A stretch of DNA of 64,000 bases from contig NC_091100.1 of the NCBI RefSeq assembly GCF_024713975.1, positions 19,601,501 to 19,665,500 of the forward strand, given 5' to 3'. Under the pieces are notes generated by a model. It was not told the origin of the DNA, made no database searches, and worked only from the letters and a program-made list of their open reading frames with translations. This DNA comes from Paralichthys olivaceus. Its lineage: Eukaryota; Chordata; Actinopteri; Pleuronectiformes; Paralichthyidae. How positions within the stretch are numbered: the stretch's first letter is position 1; each line of letters opens with the position of its first letter. Made by a program: the position numbers and the translations under genes. Below are positions 38,561 to 51,142 of the stretch, in pieces.

Positions 38561-39357
38561 CTGGCAGTTGTGTCTTTGTGACTCTTTCATCAGGTATTTC
38601 AAAGATTACAGAGGTAGGTTATGGCTTGTCTGGTCAGGTCCAAGTCAATTTATATAAAAAGCATGTTTAAAAATAACAGCTAAAACGGGAGATACAGAAA
38701 AAGATAAAACAAGCAGCCAATAAGACAACTTTAAGAAATTGAAGAAAGGAATTAAGAACATAAGTGTAAAATAAGATATAACCACACATAAAAGCCGGAG
38801 AGTTGGCAAATAAAATAAAAAAACAATTTACAAATCTGGTTCAGATCAATTATCTGTAACATCACTTACTGTGCTTACACAACTTTTTGTATTTGATAAA
38901 AAATGATATTGCAATAATTATGATAATGTTCTCTTCCCTAGTATATTTCAACTTTGGACTCAACTTATCTTTGTCTTGTCTTAATGACCACTCAAAGCAC
39001 TTGTTAGCCCTTCACCTTCTTTTTTTTTGGTCCATTCATTTGCAGGATTGAACCTTCAGGCAAGTGGACGACCCGCCCTACCAAAGCCTGAAAATGTTTT
39101 TAATAAATGTCTGATGCTATTTCTCGATTAAAGAAAGACTATGTTAATTCTTTGACCAGGGGACACACATGGAGATCTTCCATCTTGTAGGGTCGCTCGG
39201 CTGAGAGGAAACTGAGAAGCTCTGCTGCATCAACTGTGATTCCAGGCTGTGGCGGACAGGGTGCGCTGCTGAGCAGGAAGTGAACTTGAAACATGGGTTC
39301 ATAGGTTCACACAGAGACTAGAACAGCGCTGCTGCTGTGGACTTTACTCTCGACACC
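38561..39357 (+). promoter_or_regulatory. as3mt: as3mt upstream region and 5' UTR
   Basis: Mostly AT-rich until about 39160, then GC-richer up to the ATG with no TATA box seen. A minimal upstream ORF (Met-Gly-Ser-stop, 39293-39304) lies 53 nt before the start codon. Confidence 0.45.
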
Positions 39358-42300
39358 ATGGCTGAAGACAAGAGGTAAGAAAGAACCACCTGAAAACTTC
39401 TCTTAGGGTTTTGTCCTTCTCGCATATTATCTTGAAGCTGTGTCAGATTTTAATCTTCTAACACCTTGTTAGCGTCAGACGCGAGTTACACATGTTTACA
39501 TGTGATATTACATCTGTGAAGTGGTGTTAGCAGGTTAGCAGATAGTTGAGTCACCTCTGTATTGTACATGTAGCATTTCAAGTACATTATATATATATTA
39601 TATATACTTTCAGTACTTGTGGAAAAGGCTTCGCTGACAGCACCGTTCACAAGGACGTGAAGGTAACACATCACATTAAAATACATGTCAGTGGTCGATA
39701 TAACCTAGCTTAAATGCTGCAATTAGCTTTAATTAGCATGCTTAAACACATCAGATGTTCATTAAAATGATAATGTTGTTGCTCAGTGGTGCTTGTGCCT
39801 CAGTAATGTCTAATTAAAGCTCTGCAGTGGCCTGTGATTGTTCACTTCTGACCGGCCTACCTGCATGTGGTGTGTGATGTGTGTGTGGTGTGTGTGTGAT
39901 GTGGGGAAACGTGTTGCCTTGGGCAGGATTATTATGGCAACAAGCTGAAGAAAACCTCTGACCTGAAGACCAACGCCTGTGTGGCTCCAGCCCAGCCCAT
40001 CCCTGCCTTCGTCCGCCAGGCGCTGAAGAGAGTGCACCCTGAAGTCACTGCCAGGTTTGTTGTTGTTGTTGTGGTTGTTGTTGTTGGTGTTAATGGTGTT
40101 AATGCTCTCTCCACTCTTGTATTCTCACTGCAACAAACTCACTCCTCCGTCTCCTCTTCAGGTACTATGGCTGTGGCCTGGTGGTGCCGGAGTGTCTGGA
40201 GGGCTGCAGCATCCTGGACCTGGGCAGTGGAAGCGGGAGGGACTGCTACATGCTGAGTCAGCTGGTGGGGGAGAAGGGCCATGTCACTGGCATTGACATG
40301 ACTGAGGACCAGGTACTGTGTGTCAGCATCACAGGATGGCTCACTGATCTGCAGTAGCCTCTTGATGCATTGCACACCCCTGCATAGTTAAATGATGTAT
40401 GGATTTTATTGAAGGCTAATGGCTTATATTCTTTTACAATTTGGATTTTAGAAGACATAATTCTGCTCATAAGTATGAACGTATTGCTTTAGAGTCATTA
40501 TGTGATCAGATAGCTTTATCATATTACTGTACACGTAGCTAATAGCATCAAATGCAACCAGACATGGACTCCACACTAGAGCCTGACTGACTTTGTCTAT
40601 TTGTCTATTTCTATACGTTGAGAGCAATGGAAGAAACGGAGTCAATGCCTTGTATGTGTACGTATACATGGCCAATAAAGCTGATTCTGATTCTGATAGG
40701 GGTTTTTATGGGCTGATAACGATACCAATATAGGCCAATGAAAAAATTCCTTAAGCTTTATTACAGGCAGCTGTGGATAAGGAGTTGGATGACCAGAATG
40801 CCACTGGTTCGAGCCCTGGCTCCTCCCTTCACGCCTGCCAAATTGTCCTTAGGCAAAACCCTGATCTGAAAATTGAAAGATGTTCCGGCAGTGTGTGTTT
40901 GATGTATAATAAATACATATAGATGCACTGTTTGAATGTGTGTCTAATATGTGTGTAAAGTGCTTTGAGTGATCTTTAACACAAGAAAATCGCTGTATAA
41001 AATAAAGACTAGTTACCATGAATGAAAATAAAACCAAAAGAACAAATATGAGCAAATATATAGGAAAGGGAATAATTAAATAAAGAAATAGATTATTTTT
41101 TTTTCACATAAATGTAAATACGAATGCACATCTTCCCTGCGTTGCTTATTTTGTGGAATAAAATGTTAATTTCAGCAAACATAAACTCCAATACAGATAT
41201 ATCTTTGAAAAGCTCATTTCGGCCGATACATTGGCCTGGCTCTGTGTCCCATACAGCGACACCTCACAGTCTGTGTTCTCTTCCAGCTCAACGTGGCCCG
41301 GACGTATGTGGACTACCACATGCAAGAGTTTGGCTACAAGAAGCCCAACGTCAGTTTTGTCCAGGGCTACCTCGAGGCCCTAACAGAGGCGGGTCTAGAG
41401 AAAAACTCATTTGATATCATCATGTAAGATACCATGTTTCTCTTTGTTTCACATTTTGCGATGCCGTGCGATACTGTAGAAATTGTGTTGAGATGTTGGT
41501 TTTCTGTCATCAGTTCCAACTGCGTGGTGAATCTCTCTCCAGATAAGAGGCAAGTCCTGGCTGAAGCCTACAGGGTTCTTAAGGTATGCTATTATAGACC
41601 TAGCTCACAAACATGACAACAATGCCATAACAAACAGCAAAACAATCTTCAATCATGAGCCATTGAATCTGTTTACACTGATACTACCTGAATACACTGT
41701 TCCTCTGTTGGCCATTAGGAGGGTGGTGAGCTGTACTTCAGTGACATTTATAGCAGTGACAGACTGACGGAGGAAATAAAGAATCACAAAGTGCTTTGGG
41801 GTATGTAATATTCTGTCGCCACACAGATCACAGACACCTGCCAGAGTATCAGAGTGTGGTTTGTCTTGGCAGGTGAGTGCCTTGGCGGAGCGCTCTGGTG
41901 GAAGGACCTGCTTAGATTGGCTAAAGAAGTTGGCTTCAGCACGCCGCGGGTGGTTACAGCCAATGTCATCACCGTCGACAACAAAGATCTACAAGACGTT
42001 CTGGGTTTGATACCTTTCTTTTGTGTTTACTTCTTTTTGTGCTTTGCCTTATTTGCCTGATTTGGGTGGATTGCACTAATGACCATTTATTTTCAAACTG
42101 GTTTTGCAGTTACGATATTACAACAAATTTTAAGATTATTTTGAACATAGCTGAAAACCTTTTTGAAGTGTGTGTTACTGAATGTTTCCACTTATTCTTA
42201 GTATTTAGTCTTCTGCTTAGGCTGAAGAGGGTGCAGAATGAAGTGAGGACACCAGACTTCTTGAGCCAATAATGTACCAGACAATCAAAGCTAATAGTTT

Positions 42301-44447
42301 GCAAGAGTTCTAATCAGCCTTGGTAAAGTAGAAACTGCTGTGTGATTGTACCATGGGTATGTGGTGCCCTCAAGATAAGGTGACAGGTCAAGTTGGGTTA
42401 TTACTCTGAGTTACAACACAGCTACCATTTCCTTCCCCCCAGTGGATTCCTTAAATGACAAAGGAAGCAATGCATTCATTTTTTTTCTTGACAGAAATAT
42501 TCTCTTTTCACCAAATATCTACTTCTCAGAGAAGATTCCTGCTCATGGTATAAAATATACATCTTGCGGATATGTTGCCTGTGGACTGTCCTGGCTGTTA
42601 GTGTACAAGAAATTATTTTACAGAACTTTTTTGTATTTAAGATGGAAATGATCCAAGATGTCAATTAAACTGCCAATTTCTAATAATGAAAACTTAGTAA
42701 ATTGTTTGTGTTTATGGGATTTTATGTGAGTTCAAGTTTGCATTTTCAGTTTTTCATACAGTGTTTTCTATAATAACACAGTTGACTGTAACCTTGTTTT
42801 TTGATAGATGGATGTTTACATAATTTGATAATTGCACATAATTGAATGAATGAATTAGACTTTTGGGGTTATTTGTAATTTCTCCAGCACAGTTCTGTTT
42901 CATGTTTCATTCAGGTTTACATGTAAAGCAGCCTCTACTTAACTGACTAAATCCTAACTGTGTTCTTGAATCAAAGCTTAAAGGTTAATTGTTGTATAAT
43001 TGTAGCACACAGGACATTATAGATTGTTGTATCTCATTTAATTCTCTCTTAACTCTTCTTATAATACAGGTAACTTCAAGTTTGTCTCTGCCACATACCG
43101 ACTGTTTAAGGTCCCTAAAGGCAACACTAAGCCCTGTCAGGTCATATATAACGGCGGCATTACTGGAGTAGAGGACAGCTTCCAGTTTGACAGTCAGTAC
43201 ACATTCAAGGTGAGTAGATCCAGCAGTGTACCTGCAGTATGTCTATCGCACATGCACTTTATATTAAATGGTACCAAATGTGGACGTCACAGGTTGATAA
43301 AGTAGTGGATGTGGACGAAGAGGTGGCCAGTATCCTGAGACATTCCAGATTTGCGGGGGAATTCACTATCCAGCCGTCTGGAGTCCCTGGTGGCTCATGT
43401 GGAGTCAAACCTACGGTCAGCGTCACAACTACATTCTTAAACAATTTGAAAATGTCTGATCAGTCTGTGAGCACTAGATGTCAGTATGTTTGTAGTATCA
43501 GTTTGAAATGTGCGACACACCCAGAGAGGCCAGAGTGAACACAGTCACACACACACACATACGCACACAACAGGACGCATGCTGCAAGCTCTTACACACA
43601 AACACACACTCACATACCCACTCAGACATACAGTACATACACACACATCCACATGCACAAGGTCAAGCAGCTGTCTTGGAGTCATAACCAGACTCTGGAG
43701 TCATGCTGGGGAACCTTGAACAGGAAGGAATGTGTTCTTTTCTCAGCTAACAGAATGCCATCTTATCAGTCGTCATGGCCGTTGTGTGTGCACATGCAAA
43801 CACACACACAAGCACGCGAAAGCACATCTTCAAACACAACAACATGTTTTTTAATGACTATCCAAATCCTTGAATCACTCGTAACACTTACTTTCTGCTA
43901 TAAAGAGATTTTCATTCTGTTTTGTGGAGAAAACACATTTATAATCTCAGTTATTTATCAAAACCGGTGCCTTGGTTTAACCTTTGGACTGCCCCCTCTG
44001 AGGTGAAATCAGACCCTAGACACTTTATTCCAATCAACAACACTAGTTGGTGATAATAGCAATGAAAGGTCTCTGGTCTTGTTCTTACAGGCACAGCTAC
44101 TGTGAAAAGAACAACCAGTGTCTGATAACAGACACCAGGAGGATGAATTCATTTATAGAGTGCACAACATCTTTTTACTCAGCTCTTTTGCAGAATGTCC
44201 GTTACATTAACCTGTTTAGTACTGGAAAATTTGAGAATGTTCTCAAATCCTTGTCTCTGATGAAACTGACTTTTTACATAATGTTAAAATCAGGTTGTAA
44301 ACTGATAATGCTATCTACCTCTTTTAACAATTGATACAGGCAAAAGTCGAGGATCCTTTTGAGCTGGTTCTTCAGCTGGAGAAACCACGACCAGATTCAA
44401 CCACAGGGGGGTGCTGCAGCACACAGTCTGCAACCTGCTGCAAATGA
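39358..44447 (+). CDS. as3mt: Arsenite methyltransferase
   Basis: Cytosolic enzyme that uses S-adenosylmethionine and thiols to methylate trivalent arsenic. Coding exons: 39358-39374, 39614-39662, 39927-40054, 40162-40312, 41287-41423, 41514-41583, 41719-41800, 41873-42004, 43070-43209, 43293-43415, 44340-44447; all phases agree; 378 residues (human 375). SAM motif I is ILDLGSGSGRDCY (about 82-94), followed by GHVTGIDMTEDQ. The arsenic-ligand cysteines fall at 40, 69, 164 (SNC) and 214 (GECLGG). Their spacings of 29, 95 and 50 are identical to human Cys32/61/156/206. AYRVLKEGGELYFSD and QVIYNGGITG are also diagnostic. The C-terminus ends in two CC pairs (GGCCSTQSATCCK), as in human. Predicted functional. 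Confidence 0.97.
40055..40095 (+). repeat. TTG microsatellite at an as3mt splice donor
   Basis: Imperfect TTG run starting within the donor GTTTGTTGTTG of the third coding intron, which is only 107 bp long. Length changes here would sit next to the splice site. Confidence 0.8.
40313..41286 (+). other. as3mt: as3mt intron 4
   Basis: About 1 kb. Its centre is a SINE (40759-41027). Otherwise AT-rich with no exon signal. Confidence 0.6.
40759..41027 (+). mobile_element. SINE with tRNA-like head and LINE-type tail
   Basis: A box-B-like GGTTCGAGCCC (40806-40816) is followed by TGTCCTTAGGCAAAACCCTG. The 3' part is AAAGTGCTTTGAGTGATCTT then AAAATCGCTGTATAAAATAA and TTACCATG. That 3' part resembles the shared tail of common fish SINEs and their L2-type LINE partners. 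Ends are approximate. Confidence 0.7.
42005..43069 (+). other. as3mt: as3mt intron 8
   Basis: AT-rich intron of about 1 kb with no recognisable element. Confidence 0.6.
43416..44339 (+). other. as3mt: as3mt intron 10
   Basis: About 0.9 kb, CA-rich between 43540 and 43650 (interrupted microsatellite). Nothing else recognised. Confidence 0.6.
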
Positions 44448-44675
44448 TGTTTGGAAGAGCTAAGGGAAATGCAGGCCCAGCATCACACTGTGTGCATTAC
44501 AGCAGTAACTGTACTGAATTCATTTCTCATAATACACTGTATATTTTCAATTGATTCCTACTAATCTTATCCTAATTACTAACTTACATATAAACATATT
44601 CATATAATGTATAATTCAACTTTAAATTGGAGAGCAATCTGATGTAAATAAAACGACAATGACCGTGCCAATATT
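44448..44675 (+). other. as3mt: as3mt 3' UTR
   Basis: Short AT-rich stretch with AATAAA at 44647-44652, about 200 bp after the stop codon. Confidence 0.6.
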
Positions 44676-45560
44676 TTTTCCTTTTGCTCCATCATTATTC
44701 TTCTTTGATAGGGTTCCAATTTTGCCACTATAGTCCTTCTGTTACAATACCGGTAATTTAAAGGAATAATTTGACAGATTTACATTAGAGTGAGCTTTGC
44801 AACTTTGATCCAATTCTTCTTATTCTTCTTATTAATATTATTATATGGGTAAATTCCTATGAAAGGATAATAGACATTTTCAATCAACTGAATCATTTTT
44901 ATTGGACATTGTGGGTTTTACATCAGGAACAATTTCACAAATCAATGGAAAATGAACAATTGATTTGAAACGGGCCTTCTGTATTGGTCACTGATGAAAA
45001 GATAAAAACATTGTCACTACATAGCGTAGTGGCAATAAATCCCAGCTGGGTGTTTGTGGCCCTTTATGCAGCTTTAGATAAATCTAAGGGATCAAATAAG
45101 GGGATAAGTAATAGTTGTATTCGTTTACCTGTTACAGAAGAAATTACATTTTTGTTTGAACTACTTTTTGAAATAATTTATCTTTTTTTTTGTGAAACAT
45201 TGAATCCCTGATTGTTTCCCAGTCACTTAAAATCTTTCAAACGAACGATCTGACAGCAAAACATGATTGTTTGGCTCGACTGCCTACAACTCATCCACAT
45301 CCACATGAATTTCGATGAATACATTTACATGGACAGTGCTTGTTTACGAGAAGTTAGAAACTTTTCCTGCTGTGATCTACAGGTGCGTCAGCATGTCCTT
45401 TAACTGCGTGATGCGACACATCAAATGTACATCACCCTCCGAAAGTGTCGATATAAATGAATATTATCGCCTCGCACTGAATGACCTGTCAGATCGGATC
45501 TGCTGCAGTGGACTCATGTTGGAAAAGTCACGAGCAGAGTCCTGTCTCTTAACATGAGGT
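44676..45560. other. Spacer between as3mt and cnnm2
   Basis: AT-rich, with no exon or clear repeat recognised. Composition switches to CpG-rich at about 45580. Confidence 0.5.
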
Positions 45561-45579
45561 GCACTTGTTTTGGAATTTG

Positions 45580-45841
45580 ATTCGCCGAGGACGCCGCGCA
45601 CGCCCCGCCCCCTGGCCGGCGGCGCCTCCTGATTGGCCGCAGCCGTCGCCTGTCTCGGGGACATCAGGGGAGGCACGAGCTGGCCCGTAAGCCTGCGCTC
45701 GCGAGGCATCAGTGTCGGACACGTAGTGGGAGCGCGCGGGTCCCGATGCACAAGTGGCGGCGACCCTCTGCGGAGATGAAGGCGGACTCCGACGGGCTCT
45801 GAGTTTTCACTGCCCCTTTCATTCAGGTGCTCGGTTCGCCA
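45580..45841 (+). promoter_or_regulatory. cnnm2: cnnm2 CpG-island promoter and 5' UTR
   Basis: Very GC- and CpG-rich. It has a GC box (CCCCGCCCC, 45603-45611), an inverted CCAAT box (ATTGG, 45632-45636) and no TATA box. An upstream ORF (45746-45802, 18 codons plus stop) ends 39 nt before the first in-frame ATG. Confidence 0.65.
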
Positions 45842-47330
45842 ATGGTGATCAATATGGCAGAGCCGTTATCCCAGGCACCCACTGCTACAAAAATGGCGTC
45901 ACTGAACCGGGTCCGAGCTCTGGCGATGATTTTCTTAACTGTCACTGGCTGTTGTGTGGCCCCGACAAGTGGCAAGGAAGGGTCCGAGGAGACCGTCATC
46001 ATCGGCCTGAGGCTGGAGGACACGGACGACATTTCCTTCATGGACAGGGGCTACCTGCGGGTGAGTGAGCGCTCCCGGGTGAAGCTGAGGGTCTACGGGC
46101 AGAACATCAACAACGAGACCTGGTCCAAGATCGCCTTCACGGAGCACGAGCGCAGCCGCAGCGTTGACAGCTCCTCGGGGGATAACCAGAGCCAGGAGGA
46201 CCCGTCCGGCTCGCATCCCTGCGGAATTAGGACTTCGGATATAATCATATTGCCCAACATCATCCTGAACCGAAAGACGTCGGGAATAGTTGAGATCGAG
46301 GTCAAACCTCTGCGAAAGACGGAGAGGAGTAAATCGTACTACCTTTGCATCGCCACCTCCACACCGGCCGTAGCCGGGATGCACGACCCGTGGACGGAGA
46401 CCACTTGGATCTACCACGACGGGGATGACACCAAAGTGATCGTGGTGGAGGAGAAAAAGTTTCTGCTGCCCTTTTGGCTGCAGGTCATCTTCATCTCCAT
46501 GCTGCTCTGCCTGTCGGGCATGTTCAGCGGGTTGAACCTGGGGCTCATGGCCCTGGATCCCATGGAGCTCCAGATCGTCCAGAACTGCGGCACGGAGAAA
46601 GAGAAGAATTACGCGAAGAAAATCGAGCCGGTCCGCAGCCAAGGGAATTACCTGCTTTGCTCGCTCCTGCTCGGGAACGTGCTGGTGAACACCACGCTGA
46701 CCATCCTGCTGGATGACATCGCCGGTTCGGGCTTGATCGCGGTGGTCATGTCCACCATCGGGATAGTGATCTTTGGGGAGATCGTGCCCCAGGCCATCTG
46801 CTCCAGACACGGCCTCGCAGTCGGGGCCAACACCATATTCCTCACCAAGTTCTTCATGCTGCTCACCTTCCCGGCCTCCTACCCGGTGAGCAAGCTGCTG
46901 GACTACCTGCTCGGACAGGAGATCGGAACCGTGTACAACCGGGAGAAGCTCCTGGAGATGCTGCGCGTCACGGACCCGTACAACGACCTGGTGAAGGAGG
47001 AGCTGAACATCATCCAGGGCGCGCTGGAGCTCAGGACTAAGACCGTGGAGGACGTGATGACGCCGCTGAGAGATTGCTTTATGATCCCGGGGGACGCCAC
47101 CCTGGACTTCAACACCATGTCCGAGATCATGAAGAGCGGCTACACGCGCATCCCGGTGTTCGAGGGCGAGAGGTCCAACATCGTGGACCAGCTCTTCGTC
47201 AAGGACCTGGCCTTCGTGGACCCGGATGATTGCACGCCGCTCAAAACCATCACTAAGTTTTACAGCCACCCGCTGCACTTTGTGTTCAATGACACCAAGC
47301 TGGACGCGATGCTGGAGGAGTTCAAAAAAG
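45842..47330 (+). CDS. cnnm2: Cyclin M2 magnesium-homeostasis protein, first coding exon (partial gene)
   Basis: Plasma-membrane CNNM/CorC-family protein involved in epithelial and neuronal Mg2+ handling. Only the first coding exon (496 codons plus one base) is in the window, ending ...EEFKKG at an AAAAAAG|GTGAGG donor in phase 1. Order: signal-like hydrophobic stretch (about 27-41), conserved ectodomain ([49 protein letters not shown]), and DUF21 membrane domain from [13 protein letters not shown] (about 206) through [34 protein letters not shown] and [18 protein letters not shown]. The first CBS domain begins at about 402 ([16 protein letters not shown] ... [14 protein letters not shown]). 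It closely follows human CNNM2. ATG 45842 opens the frame, but ATG 45854 has better context (A at -3, G at +4). The rest of the CBS pair and the cyclic-nucleotide-like domain lie beyond the window. Confidence 0.95.
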
Positions 47331-48869
47331 GTGAGGCAGCACATCACACTATCTCCTTTATTAAGAGTGAAACGTCCTCCGTTGACTCAACCCTTGACAC
47401 CTCTAATGCAGGGTGAAAGGGTCACTTTATGAAGGTGTCAGAGAGATCTCTTGACCCTCAGGTGATAAAAGTTCATTGCACAAGCAGGTTGGCCTTTCAC
47501 CTGTGCACCACCACCCCCCCATGGAAGAGCCAGAGTCAGACTGGTGAGTAATAGTGTGCCAGGTCCTTCAGCCTCTTACAGCTCTTCCCTTTCAGCATGC
47601 CACTGCTTTGTCCATCTGAGTCCTGTGAGTGACTCCTGAAACAATTAGCATAACCTGATTTTTGTTTTTAGGATTTTCTTTATGGGAGTAGCAGGATACA
47701 TTCTTGTCTCCTTCAAGATTTAACAAGAACATCCAGGTAGCTGAGGACAGGGAGGAGGAGGATGGGGTTGTTGTGGCACTTCTTATCAGGCCTGCCTCGC
47801 TGAAGCGGCCACATCAGGAGTGAGGTGCACTTGCCCCAGCCTCACTGGTCACTTCCTGTGAAGGGGAGGAGGAGGTGTCCTTATCTTTCTCCATCGCTTC
47901 CATTCAGCGTTAATGTTCACACAGTCTCTCTCTCCTCATACACTCTCTGTCTTGCTTTCCTTGCCCTCCTCTCATTCATTCACCTCCCCCTCCCTCCATC
48001 TCTCACTCTCTCTCTCTCTCTGATTTGTGAATGCATTAGGACATGTGGGAATGGTGCAACGGCAGTGCTGAGGTTATCAGGTGGGGGCATCTTGTTTGAG
48101 AACCTGCTTAAATCCCCCCCTCTTGCCTCTCCTGTGCTTGCCTCTTAGTGATGGTGGCGATAACTCCTTTTTGCCCAGCCCTGGAATGCAGTCGTGTGGA
48201 TAATGAATAACAGCCTCTAACACCCTCGAGCCCCCCATGTGTTGTGTTTGTGTATGCGCATGGTGTTTGAGAAAGATGTTTACCTCGCCCATGGTTTACC
48301 TGGTGTTTTGCATAGCCACCCCCTCCTCTCTCTGTTGTTGCCTCTGACTTATTCCTGGCAGTGTGTGTAGATTTGAGCCTCCTCTCCCTTCCTGGCAGCT
48401 GTAGGAGTGATACACAGAAACACCTGTCGAGCAGCAGATTTCCCAACATCCAAAATGTGAGGTAAAAAGCATTGGTAGATGCATCGCATGCTCATTCGAA
48501 TATTCACTTCCCTTTTAAGAGGATTAATTGGGGGGGTCAGAGCTACTCATTGAGCTCCATTACCAGAAATTAGGTGTAGTTCTCCATGCCAAATTAGCAT
48601 TACATAATATACTCACAGGGGGGTGTTTTCATCACAGCTGACTATTTAAAGACGTGCACTAGCTCTGAGCAAAACAAACAATAAGGAGGAGTTACTGAAC
48701 ACCTCTGACCCGTGTTATAGTATTACTATAATATTACAGAATATAATCCCTGCAGTATAACCTCCCTCTCTATTGTGGATTATACTTTTTTCTGATATTT
48801 TAATTTACGTTAAAGTCAATATATGTTTGACTGCTGGTCCGACATAACAAGGAATGTAAAGGTGACACC

Positions 48870-48965
48870 ATGGGAAACCATCCATCCATCCATCCATCCA
48901 TTCATTCATTCATCCATTCATAACAGGGGGCTGGAACTAATCCCAGCTGTCATTTGGCGAGAGGT
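48870..48965 (+). repeat. CATC microsatellite plus fish interspersed-repeat head
   Basis: An (ATCC)/(ATTC) run at about 48880-48922 is followed by GGGGGCTGGAACTAATCCCA then GCTGTCATTTGGCGAGAGG. This is a frequent teleost repeat whose consensus reads like ...ctggagcctatcccagctgtcattgggcgagagg. Confidence 0.7.
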
Positions 48966-49354
48966 AAATTATTATTAAATAATAAATCATATTTCTAATA
49001 TGTATTAGAAATATAATAGGCTTTAATAAGCCATTTAATTAAGAAAAAAAAACTGGCGAACGAAGTGATCATCATTAGCTGCTGACCTAATTCACTGACA
49101 AACAACAGAGATCTCAGTGTGAAAGTAAAGTTTGCTGTGCTGCTGTACACCTCCTCTGAAAACCATTCTTAAATAGAAGAGTACTGTTTATGACTGAAAT
49201 GTTTATTTTCCTTATAGGAGCTGCCATGACACATGACATTATCTAAATAATTCATGCTCAAGTAAAACAAAATCAGCCGTAAAACAAAGTGGATGATCTC
49301 AGTCAGTATTATCAAGCACCCGTGTAATGAACTTCATTCACAAAATAATTTTCA

Positions 49355-49630
49355 CCTCCACCAAGGAGGTTTTGTGTCATCGGTATTTATTTGTTAGTTA
49401 GCAGAATTACAACCAAACCAAAACTACTGGAGTGGACAGAATACAACGAAACTTGGTAGAAGAATGCAGTACGGGTCAGGGAAGAACCCATTACATTTTT
49501 GTGTGGATCCAGATCAGAGGGCAGATCTACTATTCTTTAACATATAGGGAGATGGGTGTGTTTTCACCTATTTCCCATGAAATACTTCACAGATCTGATT
49601 TAAAAAATCTGGCATATTTATTTAGGGGCT
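49355..49630 (+). repeat. Interspersed repeat, family A, copy 3
   Basis: Direct-orientation copy: CACCAAGGAGGTTTTGTGTC, GTTAGTTAGCAGAATTAC, AACGAAACTTGGTAGAAGAA, CAGGGAAGAACCCATTACAT, GTGGATCCAGATCAGAGGGC. These are complements of the blocks at 22548 and 24612. Confidence 0.7.
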
Positions 49631-51126
49631 GATTTCTGAAAGTGTGTAATTTGGTGCAGCTTGATTGAATTTAGCAGCAGTGATCAGAGGTTCTATAACA
49701 CATTATGTTGCCAGCATACCTGATGCTAAAATTTAAGTAATTGCTGAAGCAGGGTGTCTCTGCTGCTGGCCGTGTGCCAGAGGGAATTCGCCTTTCGGCT
49801 TCTCATGGAAATCATAAGCAACTGTTGCAGGGAAGGCGGCGGGGTCAAAGTTCCCTGTCAATCTGGCTCTGTTCGCGGCGTACACTCAGTTCAAAGTGCT
49901 TTGTATTATAAGTCACTGTTAATTAATTTGATGCCGCTTGTGGAGCTGCACAGTCGTCTGAAGTCTGTTACAAAAAAAAAACAAAACCCACAACATGTCG
50001 CTCGCACTGGAGACCGTGTCAGAGCGGCCAGCGCTGCTTTGTGTTGGATCTGAACTTTGTGACTGACTAGATTTCTTTTATGCTCATGTTCTCAATTTAA
50101 CAATGTGACCGAACTCACTGTAATCCCATTCTCCAATTTCTAATCAACTGAGAAATTAGACTAATTTAATGTCACCCAGCAATATAAAGCAAAAATATGA
50201 AAAAGTCAGATTTGAACCCCACTGTGTGCCCATAGTCATTTTCTAGGTGGCTCGACCTTGGCCCTAGGTCAGGGGTTAAAGTAGGATTTATGCAGGAGCT
50301 TTTTAATTCAGGCGGACACCCTTCTGGAAACTTCTGACCCTGTCATTAATTGCTCTTTGTCTGTGATTGCAACAATTACTGTCATCCAGGGGCTGCTTGT
50401 CAAAGCTGCAGGTTTAGCGGTTAATGAGTAGGTCAGTGTGTGCCATTTGGGAACAAACCAAGTCGTTGAGTCAGAGAAACAGGAATTCAACTTTCCCTCC
50501 TCACTTCAAAGAAATGGGCGATATTCGTGAAAGTGAAAGTTATTCACTCGCTCACATGCAGAGCAACCAGCCTTGTGAGAGGAGGAGAGCTGGCCGACTG
50601 TATGTATGGATGTTTGGAGAATCAGGGTGTGCACAGGTATTCTTCTCCAGCACACTGTGCTCTCTGCCCCCCAGGGAAGGCACGCCACTTGCCTAACTTG
50701 TATATGGGACTCCAGAGGGGGACTGAGACGTGACCCAGCAGAGGCAAGGAAAAGTTTCCCCCACAGTTTTCCTCCAGCCTTGCTAAGAACAGACACTTAA
50801 AAACTCAATCCTTGTAATCTCCAACTCTGTGTGTGTACATTGATTTTGTTACTCCACTGTTTGTCACTGACAAACATGGTGTTTCATGTAGCTCGTGTTT
50901 TGACAGGTCTATGAGCCATCGTGCAAACATGACAATTCTTCACAGCACTTCTTTTAATGCTGTTAAATTTACTTTCATGTTAAAAGTCCTCCCTCATCTG
51001 AAGAATATCCTCATGATAAATGATCAAAAACATGTTCAGCACCTCAGGGTATCTGTGCCCTCACTGTTTCAGAGTGCCGTCCCCAGTGTAAAAGAGCCTG
51101 CATGAGGCCTGGCACTTCTTGAACTA

Positions 51127-51142
51127 CCCCCCCCCCCCCCCC
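51127..51142. repeat. Poly-C tract
   Basis: Uninterrupted run of C on the + strand. Such tracts are prone to sequencing and assembly error. Confidence 0.9.

Noticed and set aside
35710-39357. cyp17a1 or another gene between wbp1l and as3mt
   Set aside because: No P450 heme-binding motif or other conserved exon is visible. The stretch reads as a 3' UTR and a short promoter.
45827-45841. Upstream extension of the cnnm2 frame to a GTG
   Set aside because: Nuclear genes rarely start at GTG, and an ATG in the same frame follows at 45842.
45935-47347. 470-codon open frame on the minus strand
   Set aside because: It is antisense to the GC-rich cnnm2 exon, rich in His/Arg/Val/Leu as expected from codon complement, and has no recognisable domain. 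The + strand frame is unmistakably CNNM2.
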